DNA from: Adenanthera pavonina
Lineage: Eukaryota; Streptophyta; Magnoliopsida; Fabales; Fabaceae
Direction of reading: 5' to 3'
DNA length: 64,000 bases
NCBI GenBank assembly: GCA_026686845.1
Contig: JAIVEN010000023.1
Coordinates: 13,410,001-13,474,000, forward strand
Shown: positions 1 to 12,599 of the stretch, in pieces
Numbering within the stretch: the first letter of the stretch is position 1
How the letters are laid out: each line of letters opens with the position of its first letter
Notes under the pieces: generated by a model
The model's input: the letters and a program-made list of their open reading frames with translations, nothing else
What the model was told of the DNA's origin: nothing
The model's database searches: none
Translations under genes and position numbers: made by a program

Positions 1-3000
1 CTTGAAAATCTTTTGAAGTGTTCCTGCTCCTTTGTTCAAAAGACTGTAACCAAAAAAAAAAAAAAAGCAGACATTGGTAATGCATCTATTAAAAGAACCA
101 TATAAGTTAGAAATATGTCATAGGCTGCAAATAAGTCCCAGTTCTCTAACAACCCCTCTTCTCTACAGGACAGAAATGGGAGGAACAAAAGAGAAAGTAG
201 GGCAGAAGGATCTGCAAATAAGCTCACTCTACAAGACAATTTCAGTGGTCCACAAGATGCCTAGTGACACACATGCTGCTTGGCCACAACTATGGGTGGC
301 AGTGGGAAGACTTCTCTTTCAGGGTTGGGATGAGGTTCTTTTTATCCCTCTTTCTCCAGGATTTGGTTCCAGCAAGTCATTTTTGAAATGCAATATTCAA
401 AGAGGAACTTGAGAACAACAATGAGCTCACATATATGAGATAGAAGAACAGTAAGACAAGAACCAGACTCACATCCTCAAATGCTGAAAGATCTTTCACT
501 GGATCCACCCAAGCACTGTAACGCAGCAAAGTAATATTCAGCTTAGTCTCTAAACATGTTAGGCACATCCATGAAACTCGCATTATACTAAAAGTAGGCT
601 GCAATACCAGGGATGACTCCCGTAAAACTGTACTAAAACATGTCCATCACTGGCCTGGCCAGATAAGGTGGGTCTTTCTTCCATGATCTGAAATAACATT
701 TTTTAAATAAACATAAATAAGTTATAATATCAGTATAAGAAAAAGTGGTTTTTGAACATCAGCACCTCACCTCTCCTATGCCATAAATTAATTCATGATA
801 TTGAGAAATGGTAAGAGAAAGTTAGATTAGATACAACATAAAGAAGTCAAGTAAAATATCTATCTAAGTGCAGCATTAGAAGTATCAGAAATTTGTATGG
901 AGTTATTTTAAATCGGTAATTAGAAACTATGATTGAATTCAATGAAATAGAAATTTTCCCCTCTGCAAACTAAGAAAAGAGTTTGCATAGGAATTTAATA
1001 CTACAATATATAATCTGGAGGGGATAAAAACTTTACCGTGTAAAGTAAGAGATGACACAAAAGTTCAAATACTTGCAAATCGAAGGACTTAAGATATAAA
1101 CTAAAGTGCACAAGAATGGATAAAAAATATGAAATATAACCTCTACATTTCACAAAAGGGGGCACACCTCACAAATCCACAAAAGGAGAGAGACCAAAAA
1201 ACCCGCTGAGGGGGAGGGGGTAACAAACCAACAGAAAGAAAAAATAGGAAATTCATCATGATTGGCAGCTAGATAAAAACATTTATATTAACTAAAATTA
1301 AGATATTACTTTGACACATTTAAAAGGGGAAAAAGAGAGAAATAAATATGATGGGATTTGATTCACCTATACCGAAAGCCACTCAGTCATGTTTTTCTCG
1401 AATTGAATATATAAGGATATGTTACATGTAACTTTCTAATGTCCTTTAAATAAAAATCCCCACTAAACTTTTGGCCAGTAAAAAAGTGCATTTAATGTCA
1501 AGATTTTATAAGTTCACTAACCAGTGAGGGTAATCTCCACAAATGTAAGATGCAAGAACAAATCAAATCAGATAAATTTTTTTTGCCACAGATCATATCA
1601 TTGTAAGACTCAATAAGCACTTGTTTGGCAAATTGTCTTATTTCAATCTGCTGACAAGTTCGTAGTAAATAACAGCAGAAAACAAGTAGCACGGCAGGAT
1701 ATAACAGTCAATACCTCAGCAGGCCACCACATTTGACAAGCTGTTCTCGCCCATACAACACTCCCTGGGGTTATAGCAATACAATTGCTGTCAGTAACAG
1801 GCGACTCCTGTGGTGTAGATTCTGATACCTTGAGGGTGTCACTATTTTCTTGTTGAGAATCCCTATATTAAATTCTTAAAAACATAAATTCAGAGAGAGA
1901 TATAGTGAAATACAACATTTTGTATATACTTGCACAGCCATGAGGAATAGCCATCCAAAACATACCTATTGCTGCCAAGGTCAAGACCTTCATCTCGAAT
2001 AACTGATTCAACTTCGATAATTGGAACATCAAGAAACTTGGATGAAAATCCTGATCCATCTCCCTGGAAATCATTGCATTTAACCAGTGTACCTTCAGGA
2101 AATTGTTCAACTTTCGTTCTACCCTCATGTAAACTGTTTGCAGAGACATGGCATAATCTAACTTCTCCAGAAGATGAACCTAGTGAGGAAACTGCAAAAA
2201 TATGTTGCCCAAAAATAAAGGTTAACCATCCTCTCTAACAAAATTCAACAATCTGAAGACAAATGGGCATTTGCACCACAGGAAATGAGCTGCGCTTAGT
2301 CCTTGTGTAGAAATTACAAAGGAGTTTTAAGTTTAAACCCCAAAAGAAAAGGTCGTTGCATATGAATTTGAATATAGGAATGTAACTTTTGGAAGCTTTT
2401 ATCATTTACTTAATAAAGACAATAGTTATTATGAAGATACTGAAGGTCAATATAATTTATCTATGAACTAAAGACCCCATTTGACACTTGTCACCCAGCG
2501 TATAATTAAATACACCACAACTAGAGCACTAAAATCTGCCTTTTTTATCTTTAGATTTTTTATCAACAAATCTGTGCCTGCTATTGATTACTCTTGTAAC
2601 CGCTGAACCATTTAGCATGATATCAGCACCATGACGATTGCCATAAAACTCAACTCACAAAAGCAGCAGCCTTAAACTGCATTGCCTCTCCTTGCTCAAC
2701 CAAGGAAACATTAAAAAAAATAATAATGAATAAATACATTAGTGTTTTAAAACTATCATCCAAACCATTCAAAAGAAAAGTCATGCATCAATATATGATG
2801 CTAACCAGCAGCCATACTCCCCTAGACTAATAAAGGAGGGAAAATACATCTTATAAGTTCAACTCAGGATCATTTAATGTTTATAATAAGAGCGGAAATT
2901 GATTATTTAAGATTTATTAGATGAATTCTACAAATGGCACAAACATTACTCTGCTAACTTAATGTGCAGTATTGTACAGTCACATCACGGTACTAGATGC

Positions 3001-3599
3001 ACATCAATAATCAATAACTAGCAATAAATTCAAAAACAAACACAATTCGATCTAGACTGCAGATAGAAGCTCAAAGCTCAGAATTTTCGGCTGGGTATGC
3101 AGTGAATAGGTAGAAGCAAAATAAGACAAAACCGTATGTGTTATAAGAATAAGATAAGCCGTGATGATCCTCAATAATCCGCAGGAACTGACCGAAGTTT
3201 CAGTTTTTTTCCCAATAAAAAGCAAATTCAGTCAGTTGAATTGGTGATAATAAACACAGTCTCAATAGTGATAAACATAATCGAATTTAAAATCAAAACA
3301 TTTTTAAAAGTGATTGAGCAATTCGATAGATCAAGACTTATAGTCGTTAATCAAATAATTTCCATACGTTAATCAAGGAAATTCCTATAATGTGATATGG
3401 GAATTGAGAACAGACGCAATATCGAAGAGAGGAAGTAACCTGGGTTGGAGATAGAATCGGAACTGCGCACAAACACAGAGAAATCAGTGCGGCGTTTAGG
3501 TGGTGTGCTTCTACGTTGTTGAGAATGTTTTGGTATACAATCAATTGGGATTATCTTTTGGCTCTTCTTCTTCTCAGCTGTCCTGCTCTTCTTCACCAT
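1..3599 (-). CDS. PWWP-domain protein, N-terminal part (runs off left edge)
   Basis: Six exons fit on the minus strand: 3599-3440, 2191-1966, 1862-1715, 687-608, 515-473 and 43-1 (continuing outside the window). All have GT-AG borders and phases join without a stop. The protein starts MVKKSRTAEKKKS, a basic Lys/Arg-rich leader that could be a nuclear signal, followed by a Ser/Glu-rich linker. Residues ~161-221 form a PWWP-like domain: GSVVWAR, then MWWPAE (Pro of the name motif replaced by Met), then VLVQFYGSHP, CAWV and LSAFE. PWWP domains of the Royal superfamily bind methylated histone tails and DNA, so a chromatin role is inferred; the catalytic or partner-binding C-terminus is not visible. 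I do not recognise the exact plant subfamily. The ATG is the first in the exon and lies ~160 bp before the first donor. The exon structure is well supported, the function less so. Confidence 0.82.
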
Positions 3600-4035
3600 T
3601 GCTCCGAATGGAAATTAACAGTAGAGACGCTAAAAAATTTCTTAAAGGAAACAGAGGAACCCTAGACAGAAAAGGAGAAACTCGTTGTGTTTGATCAATG
3701 AGAATAGAATGTGGCAATTGGCAACATAAAATCTTGGACTACAAGTTAAATTTAAAATCCGCCGGCTTGGATGGTTATCCTAATCTCATTTGCATTGTCC
3801 ATTCCAAGCATGAAGAGGAATGGTCCCTCTGAAATCTTCCACTACCGACCTAAACATATCCACTGCATGGTACAAAAGACTCCTGCTTATGTTTCACGAC
3901 TTATGATGTCGAAACCATTTTTTCTTTTATTCATCTGAACACAAAAAAATAGTTTTTTTCCTTCCTTTTATTTGTTTGATCTTGGATGCCACTATATCAA
4001 ACATATTTTAGTTTTTTCGCATTATTATTTGCAAT
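3600..4035. other. Upstream region of the PWWP gene
   Basis: This stretch should hold the 5' leader and promoter of the minus-strand PWWP gene. I see a pyrimidine-rich leader just upstream of the ATG (on the minus strand) but no convincing TATA box, and no open reading frame with coding character. Confidence 0.4.
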
Positions 4036-4843
4036 GGGTATGTTTTGGTAGGGAGATCTCTTACCCCCCGTTTGGTAGGGGGCTCTGAGACTACTCTTCT
4101 CCCCTCCATAAAATCTATATATTTCAATGAGGGGGAAGCAAGGGCAGTAGACCCCCCTCCCTACCCCTCCCTACCCCTCCCTCAAATTGTTTCCTTTGAA
4201 ATTAGAGGTGGAAGAAATAGTTATTTTTACTAATATTAACTTTTTTTAAATAAAAAACATATTTAAAAATAAAAAAATTATAAAAAAATTTTAAAGTATA
4301 AAAATATTTATTTAAAGGTCTCAATACCAAAAAATATTATATTCATGTTCTAAAAAATAAGAATAAAAAATTTTAGTATTGAGTATAAAATTATGAAGTA
4401 TGAGTATAAAATATTGAAATATAATTTTATACTTAATACTAAAATTTTTTATACTCATATTGGAACTTTTTAAAAAATATTTTAGTGTTTTGGGATTTAA
4501 TAATAATTTTTTCTTAAAAATAGAATGTAAAAATTTTTTGATTAAAAAATAAGGTTTTGATATTTTTATAAAAAAATAATTACTAAAATAAAAATGATAG
4601 AAAATTTCTTTAATTTCAAGGGTAAAATGATCAAATTATTATTAACTTTCCTCCCCTCCCCTTCCCTTCCGAACCAAATAATAAATTATTAAAATCTATC
4701 CCCTCTCCTCACCTCAATCTCCTTCCCTTCCTTCCCCTTTCATTCTCTCCATATATCATCTCTCCTCCTTTCCACTCCCCTCCCCTCTATTAAAATCTCT
4801 CTTCTCTTTTTTTTTTTCTCTCATCCCTCATACCAAACACACC
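4036..4843. mobile_element. Candidate MITE with GTTTGGTA-type ends
   Basis: The left end reads GGGTATGTTTTGGTAGGGA, and the right end, reverse-complemented, reads GGTGTGTTTGGTATGAGGGA, so the two form imperfect terminal inverted repeats. The interior is AT-rich with two C+T-rich patches (4140-4195 and 4640-4830) and a strong internal palindrome. No coding sequence is evident. I could not find a clear target-site duplication, so the superfamily (Harbinger or hAT) stays open. Confidence 0.4.
4365..4450. repeat. Perfect-looking palindrome inside the candidate MITE
   Basis: Arms 4365-4394 and 4421-4450 are reverse complements of each other over about 30 bases (core TTTTAGTATTGAGTATAAAA pairing with its complement), with a ~26-base loop. 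Transcribed RNA would fold into a hairpin. The sequence is very AT-rich. Confidence 0.7.
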
Positions 4844-4974
4844 TTTAAGCAAATAAAGTAGCCGACCATGAATGGAGCTAGCTCGGTTTGGCGTTGCAGG
4901 AAAATTATTTTTTATTTTTTAATTTTAAAAGTTGTTGATAATATAATATGCCAGAGGATCGAGGATCATGGATG

Positions 4975-5005
<31 letters not shown>

Positions 5006-5836
5006 AATGTTATATTATTTTATATCTTTTTTACTCATATTATATAATTATATGATTGTAAAAATATTTTTTACTGTATAAAATTCAAATTAAATAAAAA
5101 ATAAAATCAGTATAATTTTATAATTGTATAATTATAAATTTTTTTATTTTTAAATTTAAATATTAAAGAGAATATATTAAAAAAAGGGTAGCAGGATACT
5201 TGGTAGAGAGACCCTGCACCCGGCGGCGGAGCAGGGCTGCAGGGGTTGTAAGTTGGAAGATGAGAATATCTTTATTGTGAAAGAAATTAATTTGACACTT
5301 TATTTTTTTAAGGGTGAGGCGGTACTTATATTGTTTTTTTAAGCTTATTTATTAGAGTATTGACCAAGTTTTTTTTTTCCTTTTCGATAAATAATTAAAT
5401 CATGATTATTCAATGAGAACACCTTTACAGACACAACCCATTTGCTTCCTATGAGTTGGAATTTATATGGTATAAGGAAATCTTAATTTGGAATGAGTCG
5501 ACCAAAAATATTTTCTCTTTTGAGTTGGCCAAAAATTGTTTCCTTTACTTTGATAGGGGGAACTGTCTTTATATATATATATATATATATATTAGTATAT
5601 AATCAAAAGTCCATAAAAGTTAATAAAGAGAACAAAAATGAAATTGAAAACTTAACCAAATATCTTGAATCAGATGAGTTAAATGAATGGGTGAATAAAA
5701 ACCATGACCAGGTTAATAATCAATCAAATACCAGATTTTTATAGTGTTGGGTCAAATAAGATTAGCCTCCAAACGAACATGAAATGTTAAGTAGGATTGG
5801 GGTCTACTAGTTTACAAAGTTGGTTAAACAACCTTA
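4844..5836. other. AT-rich intergenic DNA with TA microsatellites
   Basis: No gene seen. It contains TA-dinucleotide runs at about 4974-4996 and 5569-5592, a short GC-rich patch at about 5205-5240, and poly-T/poly-A tracts. An 83-codon open frame at 5493 runs across the second TA run and has no coding character. Confidence 0.6.
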
Positions 5837-7092
5837 TAGCCTATTTGGTTCACTCATAGGGGGACAAATGAAAGTGATTTTGATTACATCACCTAACTTG
5901 AGCATATTTGGTTATACTTTAATTAGGTGATACAACTCACATTAAGTGACCTAGACTGCTTAAATTGAAATAAAGATGAACACCTAAAAAATCTATGTAA
6001 AGCCCCTCATAGTGAGATAAAAAAGATTATAAATTACTTATATACCATTCACAATTAGAAAAAAGCCCCTCACAGGTCATCATCCTCGTTCTCCACCTTC
6101 GACCTTCTTCCTCACCATTGGCATTGTTGTCCATCCACTGTTGACCATCCTCATCCTCTGTCAGACATCATCCATCTTTGTCCAAGTTTGCAACTTTGGT
6201 GCCACCGAGTTCAAAGCTTCAATGTCCTCATCCGCTACCAAATTTGGAGTTCTATCGTGTTGTTCATTGTCATCATATTGTTCATCGTCCTCATCCACCA
6301 CCAAATCTGGCATCACTGAGTTCGAAGCTTCATCCTCCATCTTGCATCTTACTCCCACCAGATATGGTGTCAACATGTCTTTCCTATTGTTGTTCTTTTT
6401 TGATTTTAATTGGTGTTATTTGGTGCTTAAATCTGTATGTTTGCAAGGGTAGAAAAAAGGAGGGATGTTGCTTGTGGTTATGGTGGGAGGTGAGTGTCGC
6501 CAGTGAGGATAAAAGAAGACTAGGAGTTTTTTTATTGATCTAGGGTATTTTAGGGCCTGTTTGATAGTGTTTTCTGTTTTCTTGTTCTCAAAACAGTTTT
6601 GTAAAACTATTTTTGAGAATAAATTTTGAAAATAAAAAAATCAGTTTGAATAGTTGTTCTCAAAATCATAATTAGTGAGTGATAAATAAGTTATTCAAAA
6701 TTTATAATTTTACCATTAATGAGATGAGTGTTTTTCACATTTTTTTCTGTTTTCCAGAAAAAAACTACAAAACACCTTAAAGATGTTCTGAATTTTCTAT
6801 TTTTTTATTTTTCAGAACAATTTATAAAAAACAGGTTTACCAAACAAATTTTTTTATTTTTCTGTTTTCAAAAATAGAAAAACTGTTTTTAAAAATTGCA
6901 CCAAACAGGCCCTTAGTCTTTTATCATTTATTCATATTTAATTAAATATAAAAATAATTTTTTTCTCCTATCCCCAATGGCATACGAAGCAAACTCACTT
7001 AAAAGCTCACATGTAATCATTATTTTTTCACATTCTCTCACATTTTTTTATTATATCACCTAACTCATCTAGTAATCGAATCAAGCAGGCTA
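5837..7092. mobile_element. Harbinger/Tourist-like non-autonomous element (host of a nested MITE)
   Basis: Terminal inverted repeats TAGCCTATTTGGTTCA (left) and TAGCCTGCTTGATTCG (right end, reverse-complemented) are bracketed by the trinucleotide TTA at 5834-5836 and 7093-7095, the target duplication expected of PIF/Harbinger elements. Without the nested insertion at 6553-6912 the element is ~0.9 kb. A Ser/His-rich repetitive open frame (about 6090-6530) built from CATCATCC/CCACC runs lies inside; it resembles no family I know and is treated as element filler. No transposase is visible. Confidence 0.65.
6553..6912. mobile_element. Tourist-like (Harbinger) MITE nested in another element
   Basis: A 360-bp element with terminal inverted repeats GGGCCTGTTTGATAGTG and GGGCCTGTTTGGTGCAA and a perfect TTA duplication at 6550-6552 and 6913-6915. 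It is AT-rich, has no coding capacity, and its internal part is rich in CTGTTTT/AAAACAG blocks. The GGGCCTGTTTGG ends and the TTA target are hallmarks of plant Tourist-type MITEs. Confidence 0.85.
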
Positions 7093-7630
7093 TTAGTTAA
7101 ATCCTTAAGAGGGGAAATCAAGTCATTGAGATTATTTGAGAAGAACAACTTGATTCCTTCTTTCACTTGGGGATTGTCAAAATAATGCCTTCCTTCACCC
7201 TTTTTTATTTATCCAGTGATAGTATTTAGAACAAAAAAAAAATCCCACTTTAAAATATGGTTGGGAATGCAAAAGTCAATTATATATAATACTTAATTAA
7301 TTTATTTTAAAATTATATTAACTTTTTTATTAAAATAAAATTTTATAGAATATGATTTTATAATTTTATTTTAGCATCTTATTGAAATAATTAAATGTAT
7401 CATATAAAAATCATCAATTTCATTGAATTAAATAAGATAAAAATTGATTATAATTTTTTAAAAATAATACATATGATTAAATAACTTAATAAATTCTCAA
7501 AAATCAGATTGAAAAGAAACAAATCAGTTAAAGATAGCTGAATTAAGAATTGGCCATATCTAGATTAAGAATTAAAGCTAACAATGGTAATTGTATAAAG
7601 TTTAGACTCGACAAAAAGTTATGTCATAAC

Positions 7631-8260
7631 CAATGTTATTAGAATAAGATCAGACCTTAAACTAAGTAAGGTATTAGTTTCATGTTCAATAGTTCAACTA
7701 TTATTTAACCAGATTGGACTGATGTGATTAAAATAATATATTTTAAATAAATAATACAAGTTTAAATAAATTTTATAGTTTAATTAAAATTTTAAATTAA
7801 ATAATACTAAATTATTAAGCTATTATTCACCACAAACAAATTATTAATAGATTTCATAACTCAATATTTAAATCTAAATATGTTAATATTCATTCATAAT
7901 TATATTTTGAATTCAAAATAGTCAACTAACAATCTATTATCATATCATTTGTTATGTAAATTTATAATTTTTAATAATTATATCATAATAATGTTTATAT
8001 AATATTATAATATAAAAAAATATTTTGTTATAAAATCATGTTATTTTATCTTAAAAATAAAAAAAATGTTATAAAATTTTTTTAAAAAATTAAAATTGGT
8101 ACCAATTTACAATCAGTTTGACCAGTTGAAGGCTGGTTTTACTAGTTCTTGGCCGGTTTGCAACAGTTACAAGACCTACTTATCATACTTTATAACTAGA
8201 CCGAATTTGGTATTGTTTCCTAGTCAAATCGGCTGGTCCATTTTGATTCTGACAACACTG
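7631..8260. mobile_element. hAT-type MITE with 8-bp target duplication
   Basis: A 630-bp element whose ends, CAATGTTATTAGAATA and (reverse-complemented) CAGTGTTGTCAGAATC, are inverted repeats. It is flanked by an exact 8-bp direct repeat GTCATAAC at 7623-7630 and 8261-8268. Near the right end it is rich in CCGGTTTG/GGCTGGTC-like blocks, as in common plant hAT MITEs starting CAGTGTTGTCAGAACC. Short open frames inside (for example at 8096) are not genes. Confidence 0.85.
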
Positions 8261-9984
8261 GTCATAACTATCAACTCCTTTACACTAATTTCTTTTTGGA
8301 CAAAAAAGAGAGGCCTAAGCCTAAAATAAACTAAGCATTACATACGGGCATAGAACACCCAACAATATCATTCTAGAAAGCTTCATGTAAACCTAAAGGA
8401 ATTCCTTTACACTTGTATTTGGGACGGTTATTGTCACTATGATAGGTCATAGGTGTGAGCCATATTACATAATTCCTTGCTCCTCTTCGAGTAGTCATCA
8501 GGCTGGCAACTACTCTCATTACAACAACTTGGGATCCTTCAGTGCATCACAAGCACTGTAGCACCCCACACATCGTCTATCCTTGTTCGCCACAACCAAA
8601 AAAGAAGGGCACACGTCCTTGGCATTGATGGCACCGACAAAGATCTGAGGTGGGTCGGTGGTCATTGATGGCATGGAGGTTGAACCTGTGGATTTGGATG
8701 AAGATGATGACAGGTGAGGAAGACGATGATGGTGGAACTTCGCAGTGGCGGTCATGGTGGAACTCCTCGGCGACTAGCTTACGTTGACGGTGGCAACTGA
8801 TCACTATGATAGAGGAACTCGAAGGAGAGGATTGAAGATGGGAAAAAAGATCATGAAATTACTGTGAATGAACATGGGTACTTTTGTCAGAAAATTATCA
8901 TTCCCTTGCCTAGCTTGGCAATCCCATCCTCCCCCATGGATTTGCTGATTCCCATATATATGGGAATATATATCAGTCATTTCCTAGCAATTTTACTCCA
9001 TCATACAAAACTGCCAACGTGATGGCTTAATATTCCGATTTCCATTCCCTTTGATTCCTGTGTATCAAATAGAGCCTTAATATTTGCAGTGAAATGTGAA
9101 ATATGAAAGGAATTGTTTACAATTGAAGCCAAAAACAAGAAAGAAGAGCAAAACGTGGAAACAGCAACAATAACGGCAGCAGCTTGAAAAGGGCTCTGGT
9201 AGCTATGATCTCTCTTTTCAGCTGAAGTGGTATTCAATTGGGATGACTAGTGGCCATGGAGTGTGTGTGGACATATATACACACACATATGGAGCGTTAC
9301 ATACATAAAAGGGGATTTGTTTAGTTTGAGTAATATCTGGAAATAAATAATCATATTAATAAAATTAAAAAAAATGGCATGCCATGTACACAAAATCCCC
9401 TCAAATTTAGTGATATTTTTAATAGGTCCATGATTTTCAGAATTCTGTTAAGCTAGAGCCAACTGCTTGCAAATGGGGATCCTATGACTTCTATTTTTTT
9501 AGGTGGACCTATTACTGGTTCACAAGCTAATATAACTTCAATATATTAATATATATATATAATAAAATTTATAAAAAATTACATTATTTAATGTCATCAA
9601 CATTTCAACTTACTTTATATTTTATGCAATATGCACAAGGTTCAAAAAGCATACGGTGTTACAAAATTTATATTATATAAAATATAAATTTCATATAAAG
9701 TTTTATTCACAAATCATAAGCAATAAAATTTATTTTTTCGATTTCATGTAATGTAAAAATTCATTGGTTTGGAATAATATTTTGTGTGCCATGTATATTT
9801 TAGGGTCCTTTTGATATGCAAAATAAAATGAAAAAAGTAATTTTATGTTAAATATACAATCAATCAACCATCTACAAGCTTTTGTGTTAAATGACAAAGC
9901 CTAAATTTTGGATGGAGATCTCCCTAGTCTGATCGTCATGATTATGAACTTCTGTTGATTTGTCAATTTCACCACCAAGACATT
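8261..9984. other. Intergenic DNA with a GC-rich patch and a degenerate transposon end
   Basis: A patch of higher GC at 8520-8830 reads as Ser/His-rich frames on the minus strand, similar in character to the filler at 6090-6530; no domain is recognisable. Around 9040-9080 the sequence GTGTATCAAATAGAGCC followed by TTA looks like the right terminus of a Harbinger-like MITE, but I could not find the matching left end. An alternating AC/AT run lies at about 9270-9290. No gene is supported. Confidence 0.4.
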
Positions 9985-10363
9985 GGGCCTATTTGTTTTA
10001 ACTTATAATCACTTATAAGTGATTATGGAGTAGAGAAAAGTGATTATGCGGTCAGTAAATAAACATAATTCAGATCAAAATAATCACTTATGGCCATTTA
10101 AGTGATTATTTCCATAAGCTACTTTTTCCAGCTTATGATAATTACTTTTCTCTCATAATCACTTATTTCACTTTTTCTTCTCATTATCCACCCAATAATC
10201 ACTTAAACTCCAATATCCAAACACATTTCTTTTCTCAAAATCACTTATGGGTTAAAAATATCCAAACACAATTCACTTTTGATATAATCACTTATTCTCA
10301 TAATCTATTATGAATAATCACTTATCCTCATAATCACTTATATATAATCTAACCCAAACACAC
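9985..10363. mobile_element. MITE rich in TAATCACTTAT motifs
   Basis: A ~379-bp AT-rich element with ends GGGCCTATTTGTTTTAAC and (reverse-complemented) TGTGTGTTTGGGTTAG. It contains at least eight copies, in both orientations, of a motif around TAATCACTTAT. ACATT occurs immediately outside both ends (9980-9984 and 10364-10368), which may be the target duplication or chance. A related, less complete copy is present at about 61855-62180. Confidence 0.6.
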
Positions 10364-11338
10364 ACATTTGTCTTTTGCTAGAAGCAGCGTTTGGTGTAGA
10401 CTGGAGTCTCATTTTTACACAAGAAAGTAATTTTGTATGAAGTCAGTATGAGATAAGCAGCAACAGATGTTAGCAAAATCAAAGATGACAAAAAAAAAAC
10501 CTAAGGAGTTATGTTTCATTATTAAAAGATAAAATGGTTAAAAAAACCACCAACAGGATGCGGTACAGAAAAAGGTAAAAAAAAAAGATATGATACAGTT
10601 GGTGCATAAATAACTGTCTTTAAGTATAAGGTTCACTTCCTGATAATAAAAAAGTAAAAAGAATACATTAATTAATACCTTATTGAAAATCTAAAGTAAT
10701 AATCATTATGGAAGAAAGTCAAAATCTCAAAATGGTAATTATTTGATAACAGAAAAGGTAAGGAATAAGGTATATCACAAATTGCATATTGTGAAAAGAG
10801 GAATCATTTTCTATCTGTTATACCAAAGGAGGCTAAGTTAACGATTTCTCTGGCCAAAAGCTGATTTGAAATTTTGGATACATGTATTTAATATACATGC
10901 ATAATCATATTACATTTATATAATTTAATTTAATTTCTCGTGCCTAATCTACTCCTTTTGAAAATTGAAATCTTTAGCTTTTAAGAATTCCTTTTTAGAT
11001 GGTAGCATAACATGGATAATATATATTCCAATTTGACATTGATTACGGTCATTTGGGCATCTCGTCCTTTGTGATATCAAAAGCTTCCTCCGTTTTTAAA
11101 TATTAAAAAAATACTCAAAAAAATTTATTTTTATTTATCTATTATTTTTAAATTTTAAGATAATATTTAATTGCTATTTTTTTAAGTTATATTCTTATCT
11201 ATCATTTTGAAAGTAAAAATTTTCATTTATCCATTTATTAGAAGTCATATTAAAAAATTTTAAAATTTTTTTAATATATTAATTATATTTCTTAATTTAT
11301 ACACTAAAATCTTAAATGAGAAATAAAAAGAAGTAATC

Positions 11339-11369
<31 letters not shown>

Positions 11370-12599
11370 ATGGTGAAATCGGAGAAATTTTGGGATGTCA
11401 AATCATGTAGTCTTTGAAAGGAAATGGAATGTGTTCATGTCACGTGGCAGCTGATATGTGCTTAACTAGAATTTATTGTTTATTGTTCCTGAATTTTTTT
11501 TGCCAGAATTTATTGTTCTAGATTTATTAGGAATAATTATTAAATGCAATTATGGTGATTATCTGAAATTCTTTTGATTTGGTAAACGTCAATAGTAATT
11601 TTTCTTCCTCATAAATTCTATTAATATTTTCCGATGTAATTTTTCATTTTTTATTCCATTTCAATAAGTGTACTTTAATTCCATTTATTTATTATTGAAT
11701 GTTGACTGATTTATGTAATTAGTAAATCAATATTATTATGATAGCATTACGTTTATAACATTTGAATGTGGGCTTGTCGTCGATTTTTTTTCAATATATT
11801 TTCCTGTATAGCTTTTCAATAATTATATTTTATTTCCATGGTTCAATGGTTGATGTAATTGATTTAAGTGATTATTATTATATTACTTTTATTACGCCAT
11901 TCAAATGTAGGTTTGTCATCAAATTTTTCTTGTATATTTTTATTTGAACAAAGAGGGTTCACGAAATTATTCAATATTTTAAAAGCAATTGTTATTTATT
12001 TATAAAACGCATGCAATTTGGTATAATTAGAATTTATTGCTAATAAACGTAATGTTTAAAACGATTATATATGTTGAAATTGTGTTAATGCGTTTTTTCA
12101 ATGCTGGTATAATTTATGTTTTTTCTGAAATCAGTATTCTTTAGTGGTCTATATAAACTGTGTGGTTCTCTTTTGTGAAATTACCATGGTCGGTATTTTG
12201 GATTGTTTTTTTAATTTCATAGCCTTTGTTAAGAATACACAGATGTGAATGAGTTAATTTAGACTTTTTTTTTTATCATAGTTTAATTGTTTATTGTAAG
12301 AATGGAACTATGCTTTGCGGTTCTATATTAGGTATACTATTGTTGTCTATTTATTTAAGAAATTTCCGACGGGCTGATATGATGTCAAATTGTTTTGCAC
12401 TTAGTATGATGGTTCACGTATACCCAGCATCTACATATATCGTGGTATAATCAACTTGAGCCTCCATGAGCACGTGGATCATTAGCAAAATCCAGAAATC
12501 AATCAGCAGGTAATATTTTGCCATTATTATTAGCATTACATGTTTAAGAGGCTCTCAAAATTTACTTTCTTAGACTTGCTTGTATTTATTTAATTAAAA
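10364..12599. other. AT-rich intergenic DNA
   Basis: No gene or clear element. It has poly-A tracts at 10490-10500 and 10575-10590 and a TA microsatellite at about 11345-11370. The open frame at 11762-11947 is Phe/Ile/Tyr-rich and reflects base composition only. Confidence 0.55.

Noticed and set aside
6141..6543. Overlapping Ser/His-rich open frames of 103 and 121 codons
   Set aside because: Built of CATC/CACC low-complexity blocks, open on both strands, and located inside a Harbinger-like element; no domain or splice structure supports a gene.
8096..8329. 77-codon plus-strand frame
   Set aside because: Lies across the right end of the hAT MITE; chance frame.
9001..9237. 78-codon minus-strand frame with a hydrophobic stretch
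   Set aside because: It has no ATG at its start (the codon is TTG), overlaps a probable MITE end at about 9040-9080, and has no recognisable family.
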